DNA of 39,399 nt, taken from NCBI GenBank assembly GCA_964487565.1, contig CAZARN010000018.1:1-39399 (forward strand), written 5' to 3'. Below are positions 16,253 to 23,978 of the stretch, in pieces. This DNA comes from Phil1 sp964487565 (GTDB taxonomy: Bacteria > Bacillota > Clostridia > Christensenellales > CAG-138). The position numbers and the translations under genes were made by a program. A model generated the notes under the pieces. It made no database searches and was not told the origin of the DNA. It saw only the letters and a program-made list of their open reading frames with translations. Position 1 is the stretch's first letter, and every line of letters starts with the position of its first letter.

Positions 16253-17074
16253 TCACCCTATGAGGCCGCTCACGCGCGTGACTTCCGCGCCGAGGCTCTC
16301 CCATTTCTCAATAATTCTGTTCATTCCGAATGAGTCGCTCGCCATATGTCCGGCGTTGATTATATTGCCGCCCTCCGGTGTGTTCGCGATCCTTATCTCC
16401 TCTTCCCCGCAGTGCATATACACGATCGTGCCTATGCCCGCACGGAAATATGCCTTCATTACTTCAGGTCCGCCGTCCGTCACGCCGCTCATTATCACTC
16501 GGATCCTTCCGCATTGCGAATCCGGCGTTCCCGCCTCGATCTTCGGGCCGTACACGGCGTTTTTGAACTCGCTGTATTCATCAAACACCTTCATCAACTC
16601 CGAAAGCTTCGTTTCCGGCTTTTGGCCGAAGCGCTCGTCGAAAATCCTTTGCAGCGTCTTTTCCACGACAAGATCTGCCGGCGTATGTATGCAGACATAC
16701 GGCATATGCAGCACCTCGCCAGCGCTTGCGTTGCGGTTGAAGTTGAAAGCGTGATCGCCGTCTTCCATTGGCTTGCCGGCGACGGTTATCAGCTTTTCCG
16801 CCTCATTGAGCGGAACGCCGCATTCGTTCATCGTATATTTCTGGTCAAGAAAAAGCTTGTTCATCCCCTTGAGATCGATATTGCGCGGATGATGGCTGAC
16901 AACGCAGTCATAGCCCATAAGCTTGCCTATGACCACCTCTGGCGTGTTTATGTCGATCCCGACAAGCACTTTTTTGATGTTTTCCCCGGGCACGATCACC
17001 GCCGCGTCCGCCGTGGTTTTTTCAAGCCCGGCAAGCTCAAGCGCGATGTCGAGCATCTGTTGTGTATTGAGCAT
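16253..17074 (-). CDS. Nif3-family metal-binding protein, first of three (Nif3a)
   Basis: A 273-residue Nif3/DUF34-family protein of normal single-domain length without a PII-like insert. The ligand set is complete: His 61-His 62 (SHHP), His 130 and Asp 134 (HTPAD), His 243 and Asp 247 (GHMASD). The N-terminal block GENIKKVLVGIDINTPEVV is shared by all three copies. A strong AGGAGGAAGG site lies 6 bases before the ATG; a start 9 codons upstream would leave this site inside the gene. It follows the M24 peptidase by 19 bases and is itself followed by the second copy after 5 bases, so the four genes are one transcript. Confidence 0.85.
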   Translation of the reverse strand: MLNTQQMLDIALELAGLEKTTADAAVIVPGENIKKVLVGIDINTPEVVIGKLMGYDCVVSHHPRNIDLKGMNKLFLDQKYTMNECGVPLNEAEKLITVAGKPMEDGDHAFNFNRNASAGEVLHMPYVCIHTPADLVVEKTLQRIFDERFGQKPETKLSELMKVFDEYSEFKNAVYGPKIEAGTPDSQCGRIRVIMSGVTDGGPEVMKAYFRAGIGTIVYMHCGEEEIRIANTPEGGNIINAGHMASDSFGMNRIIEKWESLGAEVTRVSGLIG

Positions 17075-17093
17075 ATAAGCCTTCCTCCTCAGT

Positions 17094-17846
17094 TCATTCA
17101 TCGATGGATAAAAGTTCCTTTGTGAAGCTGAAAAGCGGTTCCACGCCTTGCTCCCGCATTATCACCGTGTCCTCGATACGCACTCCGCCGAAGCCCTCAA
17201 CGTAAATGCCGGGCTCGATCGTGAACACCATCCCGCACCGGAGCACCGTGTCGGAAGCGCCCGGCGCAAGTGCCGTGGCATCGCCGGTATTGGGATCGCG
17301 ATAATCGCCGAAACCGTGACCGAGGCCGTGGATGAAGTTATCCCCGTATCCGGCGCCGCGTATGATGTCGCGCGCAATGCGATCCGCCTCATCCCCGTTC
17401 AAGCCCGGACGGAACGTCTTTTCACATTCGTCTATCGCGTTCTTCACGGCCGCATATATCTCTTTTTGCTTCGCGTCCGCCTGACCGGCAACGAATGTGC
17501 GCGTCATATCCGCCATTGCAGAAGCGTATGCAAGGCCGAAATCGATCGTCACAAAGTCGCCGCGCATTATCCGCTTGTCCGTGGCCCGCCCGTGCAGCAT
17601 AGCAGTGCGCGGTCCTGATTCGATGATGATGAAGCCGAGACGCACGTCCTCCCCCGGCGCGTAATCATTCACAACGCCGTCCTTTGCCTCCATCACCCTG
17701 TCAAGCAGTTCAAGCTCCGTCATGCCGCAGCGCATCGACGCATATATGCGCTCAAGCGCGCGGTCGGTGAGCATGCAGGCTTTCCGGAAATCCGCCTGTC
17801 CCTTTTCATCCCGCACGGGATTCAAAAGTCGCATTTCTGCCGGCAT
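17094..17846 (-). CDS. M24 family metallopeptidase (short Xaa-Pro/methionine aminopeptidase type)
   Basis: A 250-residue pita-bread-fold aminopeptidase made only of the catalytic domain, without the N-terminal domain of PepP/PepQ. All five dimetal ligands can be placed: Asp 102 (VTIDFG), Asp 113 (ADMTRTF), His 177 (HGLGHGFG), Glu 211 (TIEPGIY) and Glu 225 (VRIEDT). His 85 (MLHG) is the usual substrate-side His. The second active-site His common in prolidases (VHD/FHE after the ligand His) is replaced by DYRDPN. It probably removes N-terminal residues from short peptides in the cytoplasm, perhaps next to proline. The ATG follows AAAGGAG by 8-9 bases. It sits between tldE and the Nif3 genes in one operon. 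Confidence 0.88.
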   Translation of the reverse strand: MPAEMRLLNPVRDEKGQADFRKACMLTDRALERIYASMRCGMTELELLDRVMEAKDGVVNDYAPGEDVRLGFIIIESGPRTAMLHGRATDKRIMRGDFVTIDFGLAYASAMADMTRTFVAGQADAKQKEIYAAVKNAIDECEKTFRPGLNGDEADRIARDIIRGAGYGDNFIHGLGHGFGDYRDPNTGDATALAPGASDTVLRCGMVFTIEPGIYVEGFGGVRIEDTVIMREQGVEPLFSFTKELLSIDE

Positions 17847-17868
17847 GTCCGCGTCTCCTTTTTTATTA

Positions 17869-19164
17869 TTATTTGATAGTGACGCCCTCAAAGGCGACAT
17901 ACGGCAGCACAGAAGTACCGTTGCGCCTCGCCTCCCGCGACACGGCCGAAACGTTTGTCAGCATATCGAACATATTTCCGCTCATCATCGTTTCCACAAG
18001 AGGATACAGTATCTTTCCGTCCTCAATATAAAAACTGTTTTTGGCAACGCCCGAAAGCTCGCCCGAAACATCGGGGGTCGTTCCGGAGTATCGGCCCATG
18101 AGTATACCTTGCTTCGTGTTTGCGATGATATCCTCAAGCGCCGTATCCCCCGGTGCGACGCACATGCCGCTCATGCCGTTTACGCGCCGCGGATATCCGC
18201 TTTTTGCCGCGCCGTGGCGTGTGAGCATGAAACTCTTAAGCACGCCCTTCTCTATCGGCGTGCAGTCGGCCGCCGCGTATCCCTCGTCTGTTACGCGCTC
18301 TCCCATGCGGATCTCGTTTGAAAAAGGCAGGAAGCCGAGCGTGAGCTTGTCGTCGGCCACTGGCAAGCCGAGCTTATTGCACCATTTGCCGGTCTTGCTG
18401 GCCACCGGCATGTCCGAAAGGGCGGTTTGTGCAACATCGTAAAAAAAGTTATTCGTATACCCCGGCGTTGCGATGAGCGTGCCGGTAAACTTCCGGCGTC
18501 CGAGTTGGCGCGGATGGAGAAGTTTTATCGCGCGCTCGATCTCATCCCTGTTGCCCGCGGCGTCGATAAGACGCACATCCGGATCCGCAATGAGCATGTA
18601 GCAGGACGGCCCGAATGAAGTGGTTTCGCTGCCGTCCGTTGCCATATAGCCCGCGGACACGTTATAGCAGCCGGTCTCATCGGTGAAAAGCACGCCATTG
18701 CTGTTCATATATACGCTGCGTCCGTGTTTGAACAGACCCGTTATGTCATACACGACGCCCGGATACTCGCGCGAAATATCCTGCGCCATCTCGACCAGAC
18801 GGGCGGTCAGCCGCGGCATATCCGGTTCAAAAACCCCGCGGCGGAATTGGGCGTTGCCCTCTGCCCCGGTAAAACTCGCGTATTCATCATCAGCGGCAAA
18901 GTCCAGCGCGCCGATACAGCCTTTGACGGCGGCGTCTATGCTGTCCGCGTCAAAACGGTTTACCGTCATCTCGCTCATCTTTTTGCCGCGTATGGCGGTC
19001 AGGGTGAGTTTCTTCACGCAAAGCGAACGCATCAGGTTGAAAGTGTTGCCCTCGGCCTGTATCTCCTCAATATCGTTTGAAGAAACGATGCACTGCGCTG
19101 CATCCGCGCCCGCATCAGTGAGCTTTTTCATTGTGCCGCGGGCAAGCTCAATATACTTTTCCAT
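17869..19164 (-). CDS. tldE: TldE/PmbA-type non-catalytic protease subunit (TldE1)
   Basis: A 431-residue TldD/PmbA-family protein without HExxxH, which makes it TldE-like. In E. coli TldD and TldE form a heterodimer in which TldD carries the zinc site; it degrades unfolded or flexible peptides such as CcdA and matures microcin B17. Family features are the N-terminal AGADAAQC strand-helix, FTGTLIATPGYTNNFFYD in the middle, GVLKSFMLTRHGA, and the C-terminal GRYSGTTPDVSGELSGVAKNSFYIEDGKI and NMFDMLTNVSAVS blocks. Its closest relative in the window is the third tldE-type gene of the rightward operon. The ATG sits behind GAGGAGG, 11 bases after the tldD1 stop. Confidence 0.9.
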   Translation of the reverse strand: MEKYIELARGTMKKLTDAGADAAQCIVSSNDIEEIQAEGNTFNLMRSLCVKKLTLTAIRGKKMSEMTVNRFDADSIDAAVKGCIGALDFAADDEYASFTGAEGNAQFRRGVFEPDMPRLTARLVEMAQDISREYPGVVYDITGLFKHGRSVYMNSNGVLFTDETGCYNVSAGYMATDGSETTSFGPSCYMLIADPDVRLIDAAGNRDEIERAIKLLHPRQLGRRKFTGTLIATPGYTNNFFYDVAQTALSDMPVASKTGKWCNKLGLPVADDKLTLGFLPFSNEIRMGERVTDEGYAAADCTPIEKGVLKSFMLTRHGAAKSGYPRRVNGMSGMCVAPGDTALEDIIANTKQGILMGRYSGTTPDVSGELSGVAKNSFYIEDGKILYPLVETMMSGNMFDMLTNVSAVSREARRNGTSVLPYVAFEGVTIK

Positions 19165-19175
19165 TGCGTTCCTCC

Positions 19176-20561
19176 TCATCTTCCGCCGATATTGGCTTTG
19201 CACTTTATGGCGGGACCGCCCATGCCTGTTTGTATCATCGTCTTTTTGCCGCACATGCCGCCGGAGCGCCAGTTCATATCCTCGCTCGTCATATCAACGG
19301 ATTTGAGCAGCTCGAACGCAAGGCCCGAAAGCGTCGCCCCGCGCACAGGGCGCGCCAGCCTGCCGCGCTTGATCTCCATGCCGAAGCCTGCGCCGAACAT
19401 GAATTCGCCCGTACTGTCCCCCTGTCCGTTTGCCGGATACGAAAGAATATAGCCGTCGTCGATCGCGGCGATCATATCTTCAAGCTTCGATTTCCCGGGC
19501 AATATCACGGTATTGCGCATCCGTATAAGTGGTTCGTCCGAAAAATCGAACGAACGCGCGTTGCCTGTCGGCATAACGCCGAAATGCGCCGCGCTCGCAC
19601 GGTCGTGCATATAGCCGCGAAGGATACCGTGATCGATAATTACGGCGTCGCTGCCCGGCGTACCCTCGTCATCCACATAAATCGGTATATGACATTCTTC
19701 GCCGAAGGCATGGTGCGCAAAATCCACAAGCGTCACAAGATCGCTTGCCACACGCTTGTCCATGTTGTAAGCGGCGACGCCGCCGCCGAGCACCATATCC
19801 GCCTCGCATGTATGGCCGACGGCTTCATGCGCAAGCATACCGGCAAGATCCGGGCACAGGATGAGATCCTTATATCCCGCCTGCGTATACACGCCCTCGC
19901 GCTTGAGCATGAGTTCCCTATAGAGCTTATCTATCCAGGCATACATGCCGCTGCGCTCGCTGAACACGTCTTCGGGATTGCCGCGGCGTCCCCAGTAATC
20001 ATCCAGCGTGACGACCTCCCCGTCGGCGCACTGTGCCGTCATGAACACCATGATATGCGTGCGCACCATTATCGTGTGCGCATCTACGCCGTTGGAAACG
20101 ACGGCGTCCTTCTCGATCGAATCAAAGTGGACCACAACGGTTCGGCTGAGTATACCCGGACAATGATTGACGATATGATCGTCAACCTCGCGCGCGAGCT
20201 CAAGCATATACGCGCGATCCACAGGCTTGGTGACAAAATCCGTTTGATACGTTGCGTCCCGGAGCTGCTGCAGAGGCTTCTTTGCCGGTTTCACGACGCT
20301 GTGCAGAAGCTTCGCGTTCATTTCTGCGCGTCTGAGCGTTGAAACGATATCCTCCCGGCGCGTCCCCTCGGCGGAAGCGAACCCGCGTATGCCGTCCATG
20401 CTTATCATCGCCGACACGCCGGAGCTTGTCGTGTAATAATTCTGCGAGGGCACAATTTCGCCGTTCAGAAGCCTGACGCGGCAGCGGATCATTTCCTGAT
20501 AGCGAAGATTCGTATGCTCCGTGAACAGGCCCTTATAGCTTTTAAGGTCAAGATCCGTCAT
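19176..20561 (-). CDS. tldD: TldD metalloprotease (TldD1)
   Basis: A 461-residue TldD-type zinc protease. The metal site is complete: HEAVGH (His 245, Glu 246, His 250) and the C-terminal Cys 437 in GGMCGKK. The N-terminal domain runs to about residue 220, and the active-site helix follows DLILCPDLAGML. The last residues AIKCKANIGGR are typical of the family. It should pair with the next gene (TldE1) to form the heterodimer. The start overlaps the stop of the second DUF1847 gene by 4 bases (ATGA), so translation is coupled. The four TldD of the locus all have T-x-L-R at exactly residues 17-20, which fixes this start. Confidence 0.93.
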   Translation of the reverse strand: MTDLDLKSYKGLFTEHTNLRYQEMIRCRVRLLNGEIVPSQNYYTTSSGVSAMISMDGIRGFASAEGTRREDIVSTLRRAEMNAKLLHSVVKPAKKPLQQLRDATYQTDFVTKPVDRAYMLELAREVDDHIVNHCPGILSRTVVVHFDSIEKDAVVSNGVDAHTIMVRTHIMVFMTAQCADGEVVTLDDYWGRRGNPEDVFSERSGMYAWIDKLYRELMLKREGVYTQAGYKDLILCPDLAGMLAHEAVGHTCEADMVLGGGVAAYNMDKRVASDLVTLVDFAHHAFGEECHIPIYVDDEGTPGSDAVIIDHGILRGYMHDRASAAHFGVMPTGNARSFDFSDEPLIRMRNTVILPGKSKLEDMIAAIDDGYILSYPANGQGDSTGEFMFGAGFGMEIKRGRLARPVRGATLSGLAFELLKSVDMTSEDMNWRSGGMCGKKTMIQTGMGGPAIKCKANIGGR

Positions 20562-21196
20562 TTCTTCTCCATACCCTCCTCGAATATCTCTTTATAATAT
20601 GTATCGTACAGATAAAGGGCTGCGGGCGGGCAATGGCCTGTTGCGGGATCCTTGACTGTGATCACGGTGCTCATCGCGTTTGCGTATTTGAGGAAAAGCG
20701 AGTCGTGGCCGGCGCACAGACCCATCACAAGGTTGAAATCCACATTCTGTTCGTTCATCAGGCGCGCCTGACCGATCGGGTTGCAGGCCGCGTCAAAATC
20801 GCAGTTTGAAGGCAGCGGCACGCCGTGATCGGCAATGTTGAACCCTCCGTTGCAGCACCCCACGCTGACGACCTCGAACCCGTGGCCGCGGAGTATCTTC
20901 GAATAGAGCTTCGCCTCATCCCTGAAGCCTACGCAGAAGGCGAAGCCGAGTTTTTTATACCCCATCTTCTTGCACAGGTCGATCACATAACGAAGACGCG
21001 GGATGAACTTCGCGCGCGGTGTATCCGGGCCTGCTGCGGTCTTTGTCGCCACATAGAAGCGGTTTATTTCCGGATCCATATAACCTTCCCGGATCTCCTT
21101 CGCATACTGCTCGTTTCTCATCGGGCAATTTGCGGGAAGATCGTTTTTTTCAGGCGTGAGACATGCGCGCCGTTTGCATTCTGCACAGGTATACAT
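20558..21196 (-). CDS. DUF1847 cysteine-rich protein, second copy
   Basis: A 212-residue DUF1847 protein, the second of two tandem copies. It begins MYTCAECKRRAC with four early cysteines (4, 7, 12, 24) spaced as in the first copy, suggesting a zinc or iron-sulfur site. More conserved cysteines follow in VGCCNGGFN, DAACNP, MGLCAGHDS and TGHCPP. The middle part (YKKLGFAFCVGFRDEAKLYSKILRGHGF...) looks like a small alpha/beta domain. The function is unknown. I chose the second of two possible starts because it matches the first copy's MYTC start and is spaced about 10 bases from AAGGGGG; it lies one base after the previous stop. It overlaps tldD1. Confidence 0.8.
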   Translation of the reverse strand: MYTCAECKRRACLTPEKNDLPANCPMRNEQYAKEIREGYMDPEINRFYVATKTAAGPDTPRAKFIPRLRYVIDLCKKMGYKKLGFAFCVGFRDEAKLYSKILRGHGFEVVSVGCCNGGFNIADHGVPLPSNCDFDAACNPIGQARLMNEQNVDFNLVMGLCAGHDSLFLKYANAMSTVITVKDPATGHCPPAALYLYDTYYKEIFEEGMEKK

Positions 21197-21197
21197 T

Positions 21198-21842
21198 TCA
21201 GTCATCCCCCTTTTCTTCTTCGCTCGGAGTGAAAAATCTTTCGTAATAGCTGTTGTAAAGATAAAGCGCCTTTGTGGGGCAATGCGCCGTGGCAGGATCC
21301 TTCACCGCCACGACCGTGCTCATCGCGTTCGCGTATTTCATGAAAAGCGAATCATGGCCGAGGCAAAGCCCCATAACGAGGTTATACTCCACGCCCTGTT
21401 CGTTCATCAGACGCGCCTGACCCATGGGATTGCAGGCGGCGTCAAAATCGATGTTGTCCGGCAGGGGAACGCCGAGATCCTTTATATTGATACCGCAATT
21501 GCAGCATGAAACGCTGACCACTTCAATGCCGAAGCGGCGGATGATCTTCGCGTAAAGCTGTGCCTCTGGCCACATGCGTATGCAAAACGCAAGGCCGATC
21601 TTTTTATAACCCATCTTCTTGCAGAAATCTATCGCATAACGCAGCCTCGGCACGCTCGGAAAGCTCGTGTTCGGCTGGCCTGATGTCTTCGTCGCATAAT
21701 AAAAACGGTGTATCTCCGGATCTTCATATTCCTTGAAAATATCGGTAAGATACTGTTTGTTGTTCATTGGGCAGTTTTTCGGCATACCCTTCTTCTCTTT
21801 TTCAAGGCAGGCATACACATTGCAATTTGCGCAGGTATACAT
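21198..21842 (-). CDS. DUF1847 cysteine-rich protein, first copy
   Basis: A 214-residue DUF1847 protein. The N-terminal cysteines (4, 7, 12, 24; MYTCANC...YAC...NCPM) and later ones (VSCCNCG, DAACNPMGQARLMNEQ, MGLCLGHDS, TAHCPTKALYLY) match the second copy in position. Much of the chain is near-identical between the two, so they arose by duplication. The function is unknown; a metal-binding or redox role is inferred from the cysteines only. CGGAGG lies 11 bases before the ATG. The gene starts the enzyme half of the leftward operon, 99 bases after the transporter genes and behind a strong hairpin. Confidence 0.82.
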   Translation of the reverse strand: MYTCANCNVYACLEKEKKGMPKNCPMNNKQYLTDIFKEYEDPEIHRFYYATKTSGQPNTSFPSVPRLRYAIDFCKKMGYKKIGLAFCIRMWPEAQLYAKIIRRFGIEVVSVSCCNCGINIKDLGVPLPDNIDFDAACNPMGQARLMNEQGVEYNLVMGLCLGHDSLFMKYANAMSTVVAVKDPATAHCPTKALYLYNSYYERFFTPSEEEKGDD

Positions 21843-21899
21843 TATTGCTTATCCTCCGTTCAAGTTGAAATCAGCAACGTTTGCTTTTGGTTTTTGCAT

Positions 21900-21934
21900 C
21901 GGGACGCGGGCATATAAGCCCGCGTCCCGCTTTT
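21900..21934. repeat. Strong 12-base-stem hairpin between oppF and the DUF1847 genes
   Basis: A perfect inverted repeat (CGGGACGCGGGC 21900-21911 / GCCCGCGTCCCG 21918-21929, 6-base loop). The T run (CTTTTTC) is on the right, so as an intrinsic terminator it works for rightward (antisense) transcripts. In the leftward operon mRNA it is a hairpin with no following U run. It may stabilise or partially attenuate, separating transporter and enzyme expression. Confidence 0.75.
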
Positions 21935-21941
21935 TCACCGC

Positions 21942-22973
21942 TCATTTGTTGTCATACAGATGACATGCGCAGAAATGTCCGGGACAGACTTCCTTTAACT
22001 CAGGTATTATCTCAGAGCAGATCTGCATCGCATCGGCGCACCTGCCGTGGAACGTGCATCCCGACGGCGGGTTGAGGGGACTTGGTGGATCGCCCTGGAG
22101 CAGGACGCGCTTTTTACGCTCCTGCACCTTGGGTTCCGGCATGGCGGCGAACAGCGCGCGCGTATACGGATGCAGCGGTTCATCGTATATATCCTCCTGA
22201 CTTGCAAGCTCAACGATCTTGCCGAGATACATCACGCCGATCCTGTCAGATATATGGCGGACGACGGAAAGATCATGCGAAATGAACAGGTAGGTGAGTC
22301 CGAGTTCATTGCGCAGCTTGATGAGAAGGTTCAGTATCTGCGCCTGAACCGAAACGTCAAGCGCGGAAACCGGCTCGTCGCAAACTATGAAGCTCGGATT
22401 GACTGTGAGCGCGCGCGCGATAGCGATGCGCTGACGCTGGCCGCCCGAAAATTCGTGCGGATACCTGAGCGCATGGAACGGACGAAGGCCCACCATGCTG
22501 AGCAATTCCTTCACGCGGTCGTCGGCGTCCTTACCGTGGTACAAGCCATGCGCCACGATCGGCTCCTTGAGCATCGTGCCGACGCTCATCCTCGCGTTGA
22601 GGGAGCCGTACGGATCCTGAAAAACGATCTGCATCTTCGTGCGCGTCTTGCGCAGCTCCTCACCGCGCAGCTTGAGCACGTCGCGCCCTTCAAACCAGAC
22701 CTCGCCCGCCGTGGGTTCGATGAGGCGCAGGATGGTCTTGCCGAACGTTGTCTTTCCGCAGCCGGATTCACCCACAAGGCCGAGCGTTTCTCCTTTTTTT
22801 ATGGAAAGGGAAACGTTGTCAACGGCCTTGACATAACTTTTCACACCGCCGAAGGTGCCTTTTTCAAACGGGAAATACTGGCAGATATTCTTTGCCTCAA
22901 GCTCATATTCATATTTCTCGGCAAGCTTTGCGGCGTTCTCGGCTTCAGGTACTTTGTTTATCGTTTCATTCAT
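21942..22973 (-). CDS. oppF: Oligopeptide/dipeptide ABC transporter ATPase OppF/DppF type
   Basis: A 343-residue nucleotide-binding subunit of a peptide importer. Walker A is GESGCGKTT, the Q-loop is VFQDPYGSLN, the signature is FSGGQRQR, Walker B is FIVCDEPVSALD and the switch His is in FISHDLSV. The C-terminal oligopeptide extension holds a cysteine set (GCTFHGRC...MQIC...CPGHFCAC) like that of Dpp/Opp ATPases, which may bind an iron-sulfur cluster. It works with OppD to power import. I chose the ATG three codons after a possible GTG because AGAGGTG is 6 bases ahead of it. It follows oppD by 16 bases and is the last transporter gene. Confidence 0.93.
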   Translation of the reverse strand: MNETINKVPEAENAAKLAEKYEYELEAKNICQYFPFEKGTFGGVKSYVKAVDNVSLSIKKGETLGLVGESGCGKTTFGKTILRLIEPTAGEVWFEGRDVLKLRGEELRKTRTKMQIVFQDPYGSLNARMSVGTMLKEPIVAHGLYHGKDADDRVKELLSMVGLRPFHALRYPHEFSGGQRQRIAIARALTVNPSFIVCDEPVSALDVSVQAQILNLLIKLRNELGLTYLFISHDLSVVRHISDRIGVMYLGKIVELASQEDIYDEPLHPYTRALFAAMPEPKVQERKKRVLLQGDPPSPLNPPSGCTFHGRCADAMQICSEIIPELKEVCPGHFCACHLYDNK

Positions 22974-22989
22974 GCCGTTCACCTCTTCC

Positions 22990-23964
22990 TCACTCCGTTA
23001 CGGGATGCCAGCAGCGCACGCTGTGTCCCGATTCGACCTCCATGAGCGGAGGCGCTTCGGTCCTGCACTTCTCATCGCAATACGGGCAGCGGGGGTTGAA
23101 CCTGCATGCCTTGGAGAAGAAGAGCGGGCTGGGCACCGTACCCTCGATAACATAAAGCTCCTTGTCCTTTTTATCAGCGGACGGAACGGAGTTGAGAAGG
23201 CCCACGGAATACGGATGCCACGGATTTTCAAATATCGTTGCAACAGGCGCGGATTCCACGATCTGCCCTGCATACATGACCATTACCCTGTCCGCAACCT
23301 CCGCAACGACGCCGAGGTTATGGGTTATGAGGAGCAGCGCCATGTTGCGTTTCCTTTGCTGCTCGGCGATAAGCTCCATTATCTGTGCCTGTATGGTGAC
23401 GTCAAGCGCCGTCGTCGGCTCGTCCGCAATGAGCAGCCTCGGGTCGCACGAGAGCGCCATAGCGATCATTATTCGCTGCCTCATGCCGCCTGACATCTGG
23501 TGCGGATACTCCGTCGCGCGCTTTGCCGCGTCCGGTATGCCCACTGCCGCGATCATATCCACCGCGTAATCATAAGCTTCCTTCTTGCTCATGCCCTTAT
23601 GGAGCATCAGCGCTTCGGCAATCTGCTCATTCACACGAAAAACGGGATTAAGGCTCGTCATCGGCTCCTGGAAAATCATGGACATTTCATTGCCGCGCAC
23701 GTGCCGCATATGCTCATGGTCAAGCGCCAGCACGTCCATGCCGTTGAATTCCACCTTGTCCGCCTTAATGACCGCGGGCGGCACGTCGAGAAGACGAATT
23801 ATCGAAAGCGCCGTGACCGATTTGCCGCATCCGGACTCTCCCACAAGGGCGACGCTTTCGCCCGGCGCGATGTCAAAGGAAACGCCCGACACCGCCTGGA
23901 TGAGACCGTGCTTACTGCTGAAGCCTGTCGAGAGGTTTTCAACCGTCAAAAGCTTTTCACTCAT
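22990..23964 (-). CDS. oppD: Oligopeptide/dipeptide ABC transporter ATPase OppD/DppD type
   Basis: A 324-residue importer ATPase. Walker A is GESGCGKS, the Q-loop is IFQEPMTSLNP, the signature is MSGGMRQR, Walker B is LLIADEPTTALD and the switch His is in ITHNLGV. The C-terminal peptide-transporter domain ends with cysteines (ACRFNPRCPYC...KC...VRCW), the expected cluster-binding type. It pairs with OppF under the two permeases. Two ATG codons are six bases apart; the second is better spaced (9 bases) from GAGGGGG. It lies 14 bases after oppC. Confidence 0.93.
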   Translation of the reverse strand: MSEKLLTVENLSTGFSSKHGLIQAVSGVSFDIAPGESVALVGESGCGKSVTALSIIRLLDVPPAVIKADKVEFNGMDVLALDHEHMRHVRGNEMSMIFQEPMTSLNPVFRVNEQIAEALMLHKGMSKKEAYDYAVDMIAAVGIPDAAKRATEYPHQMSGGMRQRIMIAMALSCDPRLLIADEPTTALDVTIQAQIMELIAEQQRKRNMALLLITHNLGVVAEVADRVMVMYAGQIVESAPVATIFENPWHPYSVGLLNSVPSADKKDKELYVIEGTVPSPLFFSKACRFNPRCPYCDEKCRTEAPPLMEVESGHSVRCWHPVTE

Positions 23965-23978
23965 TTTCATTTACCCCC

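Noticed and set aside
19131..20342. Long rightward open frame (about 400 codons) over tldD1
   Set aside because: Antisense shadow of a gene with complete family motifs. The product is rich in Arg, His and Ala and has no ribosome site.
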